A stretch of 64,000 nucleotides of DNA. Source: Aeromicrobium panaciterrae (GTDB lineage: Bacteria > Actinomycetota > Actinomycetes > Propionibacteriales > Nocardioidaceae). The notes beneath the pieces were generated by a model. The model was not told the origin of the DNA, did not search any database, and worked only from the letters and a program-made list of their open reading frames with translations. The stretch is from assembly GCF_031457275.1 (NCBI RefSeq), contig NZ_JAVDWH010000001.1, forward strand, positions 2,728,001 through 2,792,000, given 5' to 3'. The position numbers and the translations under genes are program-made. Positions 38,152 through 46,420 of this stretch are shown one piece after another (within the stretch, counting starts at the first letter, position 1; each line of letters begins with the position of its first letter).

Positions 38152-39564
38152 CTACGGCGTGCTCCCACACGAACAGGCGGCGATTGCGGCGGCCACTCGG
38201 TCAAGTGCGGCCTCCGCTGACGCCAGATCGATCTTCGGAGTGCCGTCCGACATCAGGGCGAAGATCACGGGCAGCCCGGTGGCCTCGACGGCGTACCCCG
38301 CAAGCGAGTGCACGCCGGTGAGCGTCCCGGTCTTGGCGCGAACGAGCCCATACGCGCGCTTGGACTTCGAGAACCGGTCAGTCAACGTGCCGTCGAATCC
38401 GCTGACCGGCAGCGAACTGAGCAACGTCGACGTTGAAAGGTTGGCGTTCGCGGCCAACACGGTCTGGGCCAGCGTTGTCGGTGACACCCGGTCGTTGCGA
38501 GACAACCCGCTGCCGTCGAACAGCCGCAGCCCGGTGGTGTCGATGCCTGCCTTCGCGAGCACCCCGGTGACCGCGTCCGCTCCCCCCTCGAAGGTCGCCG
38601 GCTCGTCGGCTGCGATGGCGACGTGCCGCAGCATCACCTCGGCGGCCTGGTTGTCGCTCGTACGCACCAAGGCCTCCACGATCTGGGCAACGGTTGCGCT
38701 GCGCACCGACGCAAGCGGAGTCGAAGCGCTCGAAGAGGACACCGAGTCTGGAGTACCCGCGACCGCGATCCCACGGCTCTCGAGGAGCTTGGCGAAGATC
38801 GTGGCGGCACTGGCGGCCGGGTTGCGCGAACGTATGCCGCCCACCACACCCTGGTCGGCCCAGAGGGCGCTGACCGGGGTGACGATGTTGCCGCTGACGT
38901 ACGACGACTTCCATCCCGGGCTGGCCGCCGGGCCACTGAACAGGGAACTGTCGAACCCGAGTGAGACCCGGTCGACGCCCTGGCGCTTGAGAGCCTTCGC
39001 TGTCCGCGCCGCGAGCGTCGTCAGGTTGGCGTTGGCTTCGCGCTCGGACCCCTTGGCCTTCCTCACGCGGAGGTACGGGTCACCGCCTCCGACGAGCACG
39101 ATCTTGTCGCCGTCCGAGACAACGCTGGTGGTGAAGCGGGTCTGTGGCCCGACTTCCGAAAGCGCGGCAAATCCAGTCAGCAACTTCGCCGTCGATGCCG
39201 GGATGAACGTTCCGGTGCCGCGGGATACGAGCACCTCGCCGGTCGACCCCATCACTACGAGCCCGACGTGATCACCCAGAGCAGCGGACTTCATCGCTCC
39301 ACTGACGGCCGCCTCGACCTTCGAAGCGTCGAGCGAACCGCTCGGCGCGGGATCCGTACGAGCGGTGCTCGCCGACGAATCGTCTGTGAGTCCCTCCGGA
39401 GCAGTCACATTCGCGGGGCCACAATCCCCGTCGCAGATCAGGGAGTTGAGATTGCCACGCGACCAGAGCACGAAGGAGAGGACGAGGGCCAGCACCAAAG
39501 CGACGACGGGAATGCCGATTGCACCGCGCGGCCTCTCGACCCTGCGTACGCCCCGGTCTGCCAC
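38152..39564 (-). CDS. dacB: D-alanyl-D-alanine carboxypeptidase/endopeptidase (PBP4 type)
   Basis: 470 residues from GTG 39564. A basic N-terminus and membrane helix (GAIGIPVVALVLALVLSFVL) anchor it; a linker with CDGDC follows. The penicillin-binding domain has SxxK in PASTAKLLTGF, SxN in LSRNDRVSP and KTG in VRAKTGTLTGVHSLAGY. It trims peptidoglycan stem peptides outside the membrane. Insertions between SxxK and SxN fit the class C PBP4/DacB layout. Same strand as the following metallopeptidase gene, 9 bases away. Confidence 0.93.
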   Translation of the reverse strand: MADRGVRRVERPRGAIGIPVVALVLALVLSFVLWSRGNLNSLICDGDCGPANVTAPEGLTDDSSASTARTDPAPSGSLDASKVEAAVSGAMKSAALGDHVGLVVMGSTGEVLVSRGTGTFIPASTAKLLTGFAALSEVGPQTRFTTSVVSDGDKIVLVGGGDPYLRVRKAKGSEREANANLTTLAARTAKALKRQGVDRVSLGFDSSLFSGPAASPGWKSSYVSGNIVTPVSALWADQGVVGGIRSRNPAASAATIFAKLLESRGIAVAGTPDSVSSSSASTPLASVRSATVAQIVEALVRTSDNQAAEVMLRHVAIAADEPATFEGGADAVTGVLAKAGIDTTGLRLFDGSGLSRNDRVSPTTLAQTVLAANANLSTSTLLSSLPVSGFDGTLTDRFSKSKRAYGLVRAKTGTLTGVHSLAGYAVEATGLPVIFALMSDGTPKIDLASAEAALDRVAAAIAACSCGSTP

Positions 39565-39572
39565 ATGGGCCA

Positions 39573-39579
39573 GACTATA
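39573..39579. promoter_or_regulatory. Shared AT-rich -10-like box between dacB and ppa
   Basis: The segment gactatagag contains TATAGT on the minus strand, nine bases before the dacB GTG, and TATAGA on the plus strand before ppa. It is the only AT-rich site in this divergent gap and could serve either gene. No clear -35 boxes. Confidence 0.3.
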
Positions 39580-39640
39580 GAGACACCGTCGCGCCGTGCG
39601 CCCCGCGCTCGCCGCCACCATTCGACAGCCGGAGGCACCC

Positions 39641-40132
39641 GTGATTTTCGACGTCACCGTTGAGATCCCCAAGGGCAATCGCAACAAGTACGAGGTCGAC
39701 CACGAGACCCACCGCATCCGCCTCGACCGGACGCTCTTCACCTCGACCCAATACCCCGCCGACTACGGCTTCATCGACAACACGCTCGGTCTCGACACCG
39801 ATCCGCTCGACGCGCTCGTGCTGCTGTCGGAGCCGACGTTCCCCGGCTGCGTCATCGCCTGTCGCGCGATCGGCATGTTCCGTATGACCGATGAAGCCGG
39901 TGGAGACGACAAGGTTCTCTGTGTGCCCGCGTCGGATCCTCGCCAGGAGCACTTGCGCGACATCCACCACGTACCCGAGTTCGACCGTCTCGAGATCCAG
40001 CACTTCTTCGAGGTCTACAAAGACCTCGAACCGGGCAAGTCAGTCGAAGGCGCCAACTGGGTTGGCCGCGTCGAGGCTGAAGCCGAAGTCGCTGCCAGCT
40101 TCGAGCGCTTCAAGGTCAACGGCGGCTACTGA
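39641..40132 (+). CDS. ppa: Inorganic pyrophosphatase
   Basis: 163 residues from GTG 39641, which has a clear ggagg five bases upstream; an upstream ATG frame is ignored. Active-site features of soluble family I enzymes: [37 protein letters not shown] and the metal-binding [10 protein letters not shown]. It removes pyrophosphate to drive biosynthesis. Monocistronic, between dacB and the sugar dehydrogenase gene. Confidence 0.97.
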   Translation: MIFDVTVEIPKGNRNKYEVDHETHRIRLDRTLFTSTQYPADYGFIDNTLGLDTDPLDALVLLSEPTFPGCVIACRAIGMFRMTDEAGGDDKVLCVPASDPRQEHLRDIHHVPEFDRLEIQHFFEVYKDLEPGKSVEGANWVGRVEAEAEVAASFERFKVNGGY

Positions 40133-40174
40133 TCTCGAGTCGCGCGTGACCCCCTTCGCGCGCACACTGGAGAG

Positions 40175-41341
40175 ATGAAGGCACGCTCGATCGCATTCAT
40201 CGTCGCCTCGGCACTGACGGTGCTGACGCTGACGGCCGTGTCGAGCCCCAGCCAGGCTGCACCGCCTCCCCTCGATGTCGAGGAGCTCGAGGTTGGTCTG
40301 AGCATTCCGTGGGACATCACGTTCCTGCCTGACGGCTCGATGCTCTACACCCAGCGCGACCTCAAGACCGTGACACTTCGCCAGTCCAACGGCACCAAGA
40401 CTGTCGTCCTCAACTCGCCGGCAGGCATGTGGAACAGCGGCGAGACAGGCCTTATGGGGATCGAGGCCGACACCTCTGACTCGTCCGGGCTGACGTTCTT
40501 CACCTGCCACGGCTACAAGTCCGGATCGACCCAGGACGTACGCGTCGTACGGTGGCGCCTCAATGCCGAGCGGACCAGCGCGACGTTGGATCGCACGTTG
40601 TTCGGCGGACTTCCATCGACGAGCGGCCGACACGGCGGGTGTTCGCTGGTCAAAGGCGGGAGCTACGCGCTCTACGTCGGTACAGGCGACGCCGCGACGG
40701 GCAAGAACCCGCAGAGCAGGACGTCGGGTGGCGGCAAGGTGTTGCGCGTCGATACGCGGACTGGCGCCGGCTACGCGGGCAATCCCTTCATCTCGTCGAG
40801 CGTCGCGATGAAGCGACGCGTATGGACGTACGGTCACCGCAACGTGCAGGGTCTCGCCCGCCACAGCAGCTCACGCATCTGGTCGGTCGAGCACGGAAGC
40901 TACCGCGACGACGAGGTCAACTCGTTGAAGAAGGGCGGCAACTACGGTTGGAATCCGGTGCCACGCAAGTCGGGAGATCCGAGCTACAACGAGGGCTCCA
41001 ACTCACCGATGACCGACTACAACATCTCGGGCGATCAGCGGGGAGCTGCGTGGCGTTCCGGAGATCCGACCGTCGCGACCAGTGGTGCGACGTTCCTCTA
41101 CGGAAGCATGTGGGGCTCGTACTCAGGCCGTCTCGCGGTCACTGCTCTGAAGGATCAGTCGCTGCGGTTCATGTCCGTGTCATCGACGTACGGGATCGGA
41201 ACGGTCACGATGCCACCCGAGCTTGATGGTGATTTCGGTCGTTTGCGCGGTGCGGTCCAGGGTCCTGACGGCGCGCTCTATCTCACGACCTCGAATGGTG
41301 CTGGCGTCGACAAGATCTTGAGAGTCACGCCGAGCAGTTAG
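40175..41341 (+). CDS. Secreted PQQ-dependent sugar dehydrogenase-like protein
   Basis: 388 residues with an N-terminal signal peptide (MKARSIAFIVASALTVLTL ... PSQAA) and a six-bladed beta-propeller of the GSDH family: IPWDITFLPDGSMLYTQRD, GGCSLVKGGSYALYVGTGDA, GGKVLRVDTRTG, VWTYGHRNVQGLARH, VEHGSYRDDEVNSLKKGGNYGWNPV and DGALYLTTSNG. The pattern of His and Arg in blades 3-4 fits aldose sugar dehydrogenases that use PQQ. No pqq genes are seen here, so the cofactor would have to come from elsewhere or be absent. ggagag precedes the ATG. Confidence 0.85.
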   Translation: MKARSIAFIVASALTVLTLTAVSSPSQAAPPPLDVEELEVGLSIPWDITFLPDGSMLYTQRDLKTVTLRQSNGTKTVVLNSPAGMWNSGETGLMGIEADTSDSSGLTFFTCHGYKSGSTQDVRVVRWRLNAERTSATLDRTLFGGLPSTSGRHGGCSLVKGGSYALYVGTGDAATGKNPQSRTSGGGKVLRVDTRTGAGYAGNPFISSSVAMKRRVWTYGHRNVQGLARHSSSRIWSVEHGSYRDDEVNSLKKGGNYGWNPVPRKSGDPSYNEGSNSPMTDYNISGDQRGAAWRSGDPTVATSGATFLYGSMWGSYSGRLAVTALKDQSLRFMSVSSTYGIGTVTMPPELDGDFGRLRGAVQGPDGALYLTTSNGAGVDKILRVTPSS

Positions 41342-41955
41342 GCGGTTGTGGCTCCACCGCTGAGCAGGGTGCGCATCGTGTCGGCGAGGACGCCGATGTC
41401 GACGGAGCTGTCGAGCGAGCGGAGTGCGGCGAGGCCGATGCCAAGGCTCAGCAACACCGTGGCGGCCTGCTCCGGGGGCATCTTGAGCTCGATTCCGGCT
41501 TCCTTGGTCACGTGACGGACCAGGTCAGCTGCTGCCGCGACGATCTCGCGATGACGCTTCTTGAGCTCGGAGGCAACGTACGGGCTCTGGCGCGCGACCG
41601 CGGCGAACTCGACTTCGAGTGCTGTCCAGCTCGGCTTGCCGACACCCTCCTGCGCCCACGCGGCGAACGCGTCGATGCGGCCCTCGAGGTCGGTGCCCTG
41701 CGTGAAGGCCGTGACAACTCCGTTGATCTGCTCTTCGTGGATGCTGTCGAGCACTGCCATGCAGAGCTCTTCCTTGCCAGCGAAGTTGGAGTAGACCGCT
41801 CCCTTGGAGAAGCCTGCCTGCAGCGCGACCTTGTCGAGCGAGGTCGCGGCGTAGCCGTCCGTCAGGAACATCTCACGGGCGACGGCAATCAGGCTCTCGC
41901 GAGTCTGCGCCTGGCGCTCGGCCCTGCTGACAGTGCGAGCCTCGTTCACAGTCAT
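41338..41955 (-). CDS. TetR family regulator divergent from the monooxygenase operon
   Basis: 205 residues from ATG 41955, which has a ggaggggg site just upstream. The TetR N-terminal helix-turn-helix is AREMFLTDGYAATSLDKVALQAGFSKGAVYSNFAGKEEL; the C-terminal half is the ligand pocket. It is divergent from the flavin monooxygenase gene with an inverted repeat in the gap, so it probably represses that operon and itself, releasing on binding the substrate. Confidence 0.9.
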   Translation of the reverse strand: MTVNEARTVSRAERQAQTRESLIAVAREMFLTDGYAATSLDKVALQAGFSKGAVYSNFAGKEELCMAVLDSIHEEQINGVVTAFTQGTDLEGRIDAFAAWAQEGVGKPSWTALEVEFAAVARQSPYVASELKKRHREIVAAAADLVRHVTKEAGIELKMPPEQAATVLLSLGIGLAALRSLDSSVDIGVLADTMRTLLSGGATTA

Positions 41956-41996
41956 CGTCGCCCCCTCCGCTCCCGACGCGGTCTGCGTCACATTCA

Positions 41997-42026
41997 TTGG
42001 CAAGTATTCCAGATACCGATAGTATC
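41997..42026 (+). promoter_or_regulatory. Promoter and TetR-type operator of the monooxygenase-P450 operon
   Basis: TTGGCA at 41997-42002 and TAGTAT at 42020-42025, spaced by 17, form a near-consensus promoter. The -10 box ends seven bases before the GTG at 42033, so the mRNA would be leaderless. Across it lies an inverted repeat, GATAC at 42012-42016 and GTATC at 42022-42026 with CGATA between, fitting binding of the divergent TetR protein over the -10 region. Confidence 0.65.
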
Positions 42027-42032
42027 CGAAAC

Positions 42033-43496
42033 GTGATCAAAAAGGACATCGTCATCATCGGCACCGGCTTTTCGGGCATGGGCGCCGCCATGAAGCTCCG
42101 CGACTCAGGCCGCGAGGACTTCGTCGTCCTCGAGAAGGCACATGATGTCGGAGGCACCTGGCGCGACAACACGTACCCCGGGTGCGAGTGCGACATCCCC
42201 AGCCACATGTACTCCTTCTCCTACGAGCTCAACAACGACTGGAGCAAGAGCTTCTCGGGCCAGGCAGAGATCTGGGCTTACATGCGCAAGGTCGCCGACG
42301 AGAAGGGCATCCGCCCCTACATCACGTTTGGCGTCGAGGTCACCGGCGCTTCGTGGGACGACCAGCGCAAGGTCTGGACCGTCAAGACCAACGGCGAGGA
42401 CTACGAAGCACGCGTCGTGATCGCCGGCGTCGGCGGTCTTCACATCCCGAACGTTCCCGAAATCAAGGGCGCAGACTCCTTCGAGGGCCCCAAGTTCCAC
42501 TCAGCTGGCTGGGACCACACCGTCGACCTCAAGGACAAGAAGGTCGTGGTCATCGGTACGGGCGCCAGCGCGATCCAGTTCATCCCGATCATCGCCCAGG
42601 AGACCGGCCACCTCACGGTCTTCCAGCGCACACCCGCCTGGGTGCTGCCCAAGAAGGACAAGCCGACCCCCGAATGGCGCAAGAAGGTCTTCGCGAAGGT
42701 TCCTGGCGCAACACGGGCCTACCGCAATGCTCTCTACTGGGCACTTGAGGCGCGCGCGATTGGCTTCAACGGCCACGTCAAGATCCTTCCGGTCGCCGAG
42801 AAGATCGTGAAGCGCTACCTCGCCAAGAAGATCCCCGACCCGGAGCTGCGCGCGAAGCTGACGCCTGACTACCGCCTCGGCTGCAAGCGCGTCCTGCAGT
42901 CCAACACGTACTACCCGACGTTCCTGCGTGACGACGTCACGCTCAACACCGACGGTGTCGCCGAGATCGTCAACGACGGCGTGATCGATGCCAACGGGGT
43001 CAAGCACGAGGCCGACATCATCATCTACGGCACCGGCTTCCACGTGATCGACGCGTTCGACTACCTCGACGTCAAGGGCAAGGACGGCGTCAACCTCGCT
43101 GACCAGTTCCGCGAGCACGGCACCGAGACGTACATGGGCATGACGATCCATGGCTTCCCGAACCTCTACTTCATGCTCGGTCCCAACACGGCGCTCGGAC
43201 ACAACTCAGTCGTATTCATGATCGAGCAGCAGACGAAGTACATCGTCAAGATGCTCGACGAGATGGACAAGCGCGGCGCGGTCTCTGCCAATGCGACGCT
43301 GCCGGCGCAGACCGAGTTCAACAAGGAGATCCAGAAGCTCGTCGAAAAGGGCATCTGGACTCAGGGCGGTTGCACCAGCTGGTACCTCGACAGCCACGGC
43401 AAGAACCGCACGATCTGGCCCAAGTTCACGTTCCAGTACTGGTGGGAGACTCGCAAGGTCGAAGCCAAGGACTTTGAGTGGGAGAAGGCTGCCTGA
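42033..43496 (+). CDS. Flavin-containing monooxygenase, Baeyer-Villiger type
   Basis: 487 residues from GTG 42033; the upstream ATG frame from 41997 would begin inside the promoter. FAD loop IIGTGFSGMGAAMKL, then VVLEKAHDVGGTWRDNTYPG with the conserved GG and W, and NADPH loop VVIGTGASAIQFIPI. The Baeyer-Villiger fingerprint FxGxxxHxxxW-D is present starting at Phe150 (FEGPKFHSAGWD). It oxidises a ketone to an ester or lactone using NADPH and O2. The stop overlaps the P450 start (TGATG), so both act in one pathway; substrate unknown. Confidence 0.91.
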   Translation: MIKKDIVIIGTGFSGMGAAMKLRDSGREDFVVLEKAHDVGGTWRDNTYPGCECDIPSHMYSFSYELNNDWSKSFSGQAEIWAYMRKVADEKGIRPYITFGVEVTGASWDDQRKVWTVKTNGEDYEARVVIAGVGGLHIPNVPEIKGADSFEGPKFHSAGWDHTVDLKDKKVVVIGTGASAIQFIPIIAQETGHLTVFQRTPAWVLPKKDKPTPEWRKKVFAKVPGATRAYRNALYWALEARAIGFNGHVKILPVAEKIVKRYLAKKIPDPELRAKLTPDYRLGCKRVLQSNTYYPTFLRDDVTLNTDGVAEIVNDGVIDANGVKHEADIIIYGTGFHVIDAFDYLDVKGKDGVNLADQFREHGTETYMGMTIHGFPNLYFMLGPNTALGHNSVVFMIEQQTKYIVKMLDEMDKRGAVSANATLPAQTEFNKEIQKLVEKGIWTQGGCTSWYLDSHGKNRTIWPKFTFQYWWETRKVEAKDFEWEKAA

Positions 43497-44815
43497 TGTC
43501 TGACGCTGCCGTACGCCACGAAGGGATGCCGCCTGGTCCCGGCGGCTCGGCAGCATTCATGACCTGGCGCTTTCTGCGCGATCGCTACAAGCACATCCCG
43601 CCGATCCACGAGAAGTACGGCGACACGTTTCTCATCCAGCTGCTGCCCGGCCCGCGCAATCTCGTGGTGTTCAGCGATCCCGCTGACATCAAGGAGATCT
43701 TTGCGGCCGACCCGTCGCAGTTCCACGCCGGCGAGGGCAACGCGATCCTCAAGCCGGTCATGGGCGAGCACTCGCTTCTGCTGACCGATGACATGGAGCA
43801 CACGCGCGGACGCAGGCTGCTGATGCCGGCCTTCACCGGCCCGTCCATGCGTGCCTACCAACCACTGGTCGAGGCAATCGCCAAGGTTGAGATCGACTCG
43901 TGGAACGACGGCGACAAGCTGATCACCCTCGACCGCATGAACGCCATCACCCTGGACGTCATCCTGCAGGTTGTCTTCGGCGTGACCGACGAGGAACGCC
44001 TTTCCGTGCTGCGCCCCAAGGTCAATAAGATGGTCAACATCGAGGCCAAGATGCTGCTGGCCTGGTCGTACCCGAAGCTCTTCGCCCTCCCGCCGTGGCG
44101 CGGCTACTTCAAGAACCAGCAAGAGGTCGACAAGCTCCTGTTTGCCGAGATCGCCGAGCGCAGGGCTGCCAGCGACCTGGACGGGCGCGACGACGTCCTT
44201 TCACGACTGCTTCGGGTCGGAGACACCGAAGGCGAAGAACCGCTCAGCGACATCGAGATGCGTGACCAGCTGGTCACCCTGCTGCTCGCCGGTCACGAGA
44301 CGACAGCATCAGCACTCTCGTGGACGCTGCACGAGCTGGGCCGCAATCCCGAAATTCAGGCCAAGGCGCTCGCCGCCGCCGACAACGGAGACGACGCGTA
44401 CCTTGAGGCCTGCCTCAAGGAAGGTATGCGCCTTCATCCGATCATCGATTTCGTCGCTCGTACGTTGCAGAGCGATCAGGTCGTGGGCGGATGGGCGTTA
44501 CCTCGCGGCACCACAGTCACGCCGTCGATCATGCTGTCGCACAGTCGCGAGGAGAACTTCGCCGACGCACACCTGTACGACCCCGAGCGATTCATGGTCG
44601 GCAAGGTCCCCGCCAACACCTGGATTCCGTTCGGCGGAGGCGTACGCCGTTGCATCGGCGCCGCGTTCTCGCTGATGGAGGGCACTGTCGTACTCCGCGA
44701 GGTGCTCCAGCGCTACTCGGTCGAGGCACCCAAGGTCGCGCCCAACAAGCTGCGCAACATCACGAACGTCCCGGGCGACAAGGCACCCGTCAAGCTGACC
44801 GCGCGCGTTTCCTGA
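43496..44815 (+). CDS. Cytochrome P450
   Basis: 439 residues from ATG 43496, overlapping the monooxygenase stop. I-helix motif LLAGHETTASAL, ExxR in KEGMRLHP, and heme-ligand loop PFGGGVRRCIGAAF with Cys386. No membrane anchor is seen, so it is a soluble bacterial P450 and needs ferredoxin and reductase encoded elsewhere. Arrangement with a Baeyer-Villiger enzyme suggests hydroxylation and ring or chain cleavage of one hydrophobic substrate. Its end overlaps the convergent PAP2 gene by 26 bases. Confidence 0.94.
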   Translation: MSDAAVRHEGMPPGPGGSAAFMTWRFLRDRYKHIPPIHEKYGDTFLIQLLPGPRNLVVFSDPADIKEIFAADPSQFHAGEGNAILKPVMGEHSLLLTDDMEHTRGRRLLMPAFTGPSMRAYQPLVEAIAKVEIDSWNDGDKLITLDRMNAITLDVILQVVFGVTDEERLSVLRPKVNKMVNIEAKMLLAWSYPKLFALPPWRGYFKNQQEVDKLLFAEIAERRAASDLDGRDDVLSRLLRVGDTEGEEPLSDIEMRDQLVTLLLAGHETTASALSWTLHELGRNPEIQAKALAAADNGDDAYLEACLKEGMRLHPIIDFVARTLQSDQVVGGWALPRGTTVTPSIMLSHSREENFADAHLYDPERFMVGKVPANTWIPFGGGVRRCIGAAFSLMEGTVVLREVLQRYSVEAPKVAPNKLRNITNVPGDKAPVKLTARVS

Positions 44816-45332
44816 ACACGAGTCCGCACAGCAAACCGATTGGTACGCCAAGAGCCCATCCGGCAAACACGTCGGTCGCCCAGTGCGCACCGAGGTAGAC
44901 CATCGATACGGCGATCAATAGTTGAACCACCACGAACCCTGTCGCTGCCAGGACGAGAGCGCGGCGAGGCCTCCACTCGACCACGATCAGAACTGCGATC
45001 GACACCGCCATCAAGAAGCAGGCGTGGCTGGACGGCATCGCATAGCCACCCACCTGGACCAGAGCGTCAGGGTAGGTCGGCCGAGGGCGCTCGATGATCT
45101 CCTTCAGCTGGCCGGAGACGAGCCCGCCGAGGTAACTTGCGAGTCCGACAGCCAGACCAACGCGCCACGCGCGTCGGTAGACGACTACGACGAGACCGAT
45201 GAGACCGACCGCCATCCAGAACCCGGAAGCCTCACTCACATCCATCAACGCCTTCGAGAACGAGGTCAGGGCATCCACCTGATGACCATCGATCCAGCGC
45301 AGGAGCCGTTCGTCGAAGGAGTCGCTGCGCAT
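44790..45332 (-). CDS. PAP2 superfamily phosphatase with a substituted active-site Arg
   Basis: 180 residues, several membrane helices (FWMAVGLIGLVVVVY, VGLAVGLASYLGGLV, CFLMAVSIAVLIVVEW, ALVLAATGFVVVQLLIAV). PAP2 motifs: KEIIERPRP (C1), AMPSSHACF (C2) and YLGAHWATDVF (C3). In motif C3 the usual Ser-Arg is Ser-Met (SMVYLGAHWATD), so the conserved Arg that contacts phosphate is missing and activity may be reduced or altered. It overlaps the P450 gene end and diverges from the quinone oxidoreductase gene. Confidence 0.86.
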   Translation of the reverse strand: MRSDSFDERLLRWIDGHQVDALTSFSKALMDVSEASGFWMAVGLIGLVVVVYRRAWRVGLAVGLASYLGGLVSGQLKEIIERPRPTYPDALVQVGGYAMPSSHACFLMAVSIAVLIVVEWRPRRALVLAATGFVVVQLLIAVSMVYLGAHWATDVFAGWALGVPIGLLCGLVFRKRARSA

Positions 45333-45354
45333 GCCACAACCGTATGCGAGACAC

Positions 45355-45384
45355 CTAAGCGTGCGCTTAGTGCTGAGGTAGTGT
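45355..45384 (+). promoter_or_regulatory. Palindromic operator and -10 box of the quinone oxidoreductase gene
   Basis: CTAAGCG at 45355-45361 and CGCTTAG at 45364-45370 form a perfect 7-base inverted repeat with two central bases, located where the -35 box should be. TAGTGT at 45379-45384 ends seven bases before the ATG at 45392, so this mRNA is probably leaderless. No -35 consensus: either the palindrome replaces it with an activator site or it blocks polymerase. Confidence 0.6.
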
Positions 45385-45391
45385 CGCGGCC

Positions 45392-46351
45392 ATGAAAGCT
45401 GTGCAGATCACCACGCTCGACGGCCCGTCCGCACTTGAGGTCAACAACCTCCCCAGTCCTGAGGCCGGCGATGACCAGGTCCTGATTCGCGTACGCGCGG
45501 CCGGTGTCGCCTTCCCCGAGGTGCTCCAGAGCCGAGGCCTCTACCAAATGAAGCCCGATCTCCCGTTCACTCCGGGAGCGGAGATCTCCGGCGAGATCAT
45601 CAGCGCGCCCGAAGGCTCGGGCTTCTCCCCCGGCGACCGAGTGGCCTCTCTGTGCATCCTTGGTGGCTTCGCCGAAGAGGCCGTGGCGCCACTCGAGACG
45701 ACGTTCAAGCTTCCTGACGGCCTGTCGTACGAACAGGGCGCGTCAATCATCTTCAACTACGGGACGGCGTACTTCGCACTTGTCGAGCGCGGGCAGTTGC
45801 AGGCTGGCGAGTCTGTGCTGGTTCAGGGCGCGGCTGGCGGCGTCGGCACGGCGGCGATTCAGATCGCCAAGGCATTCGGCGCGGGTCGAGTGATCGCCGT
45901 GACGTCGACCCCCGAGAAGGGTGCGGTCGCACTTGAGGCCGGTGCTGACGAGTTCGTTCTGGCCGACGGATTCAAGGACGCGGTCAAGGCTCAGGGTGGA
46001 GTCGACATCGTCGTCGACCCCGTTGGCGGCGACCGGTTCACCGATTCCCTGCGCAGCCTCAAGGACGACGGCCGTCTGCTGGTCATCGGCTTCACCGCTG
46101 GAGAGATCCCGACGGTGAAGGTCAATCGACTGCTGCTCAACAACGTGTCGGTGGTCGGCGTGGGTTGGGGCGCGTACGTGTTCAGCCGTCCCGGTCACAT
46201 CGCCAAGGAGTGGGCCGCGATGCTGCCCCACCTCGAAAGCGGTGCCATCCAACCGGTCGTCGGCCCGACGTTCTCGCTCGAGGACGCCTCGCAGGCGCTA
46301 CTTACGCTCGACGAGCGCCGGGCTATCGGCAAGGTCCTCATCGTTCCCTGA
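45392..46351 (+). CDS. NADPH:quinone oxidoreductase (MDR superfamily)
   Basis: 319 residues. GroES-like N-domain (VLIRVRAAGVAFPEVLQSRGLYQMKPDLPFTPGAEISGEI) and Rossmann core with VLVQGAAGGVGTAAIQIAKAFG. No structural-zinc cysteines, fitting the QOR/zeta-crystallin branch. It reduces quinones or enones with NADPH. Monocistronic behind a palindromic promoter. Confidence 0.9.
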   Translation: MKAVQITTLDGPSALEVNNLPSPEAGDDQVLIRVRAAGVAFPEVLQSRGLYQMKPDLPFTPGAEISGEIISAPEGSGFSPGDRVASLCILGGFAEEAVAPLETTFKLPDGLSYEQGASIIFNYGTAYFALVERGQLQAGESVLVQGAAGGVGTAAIQIAKAFGAGRVIAVTSTPEKGAVALEAGADEFVLADGFKDAVKAQGGVDIVVDPVGGDRFTDSLRSLKDDGRLLVIGFTAGEIPTVKVNRLLLNNVSVVGVGWGAYVFSRPGHIAKEWAAMLPHLESGAIQPVVGPTFSLEDASQALLTLDERRAIGKVLIVP

Positions 46352-46420
46352 CGATTTCCGTACGACCGGTCAGAAACCTGCGTAATCTGGGCGAAAATCA
46401 CGGCCAGTTAGGGCTCGCAC

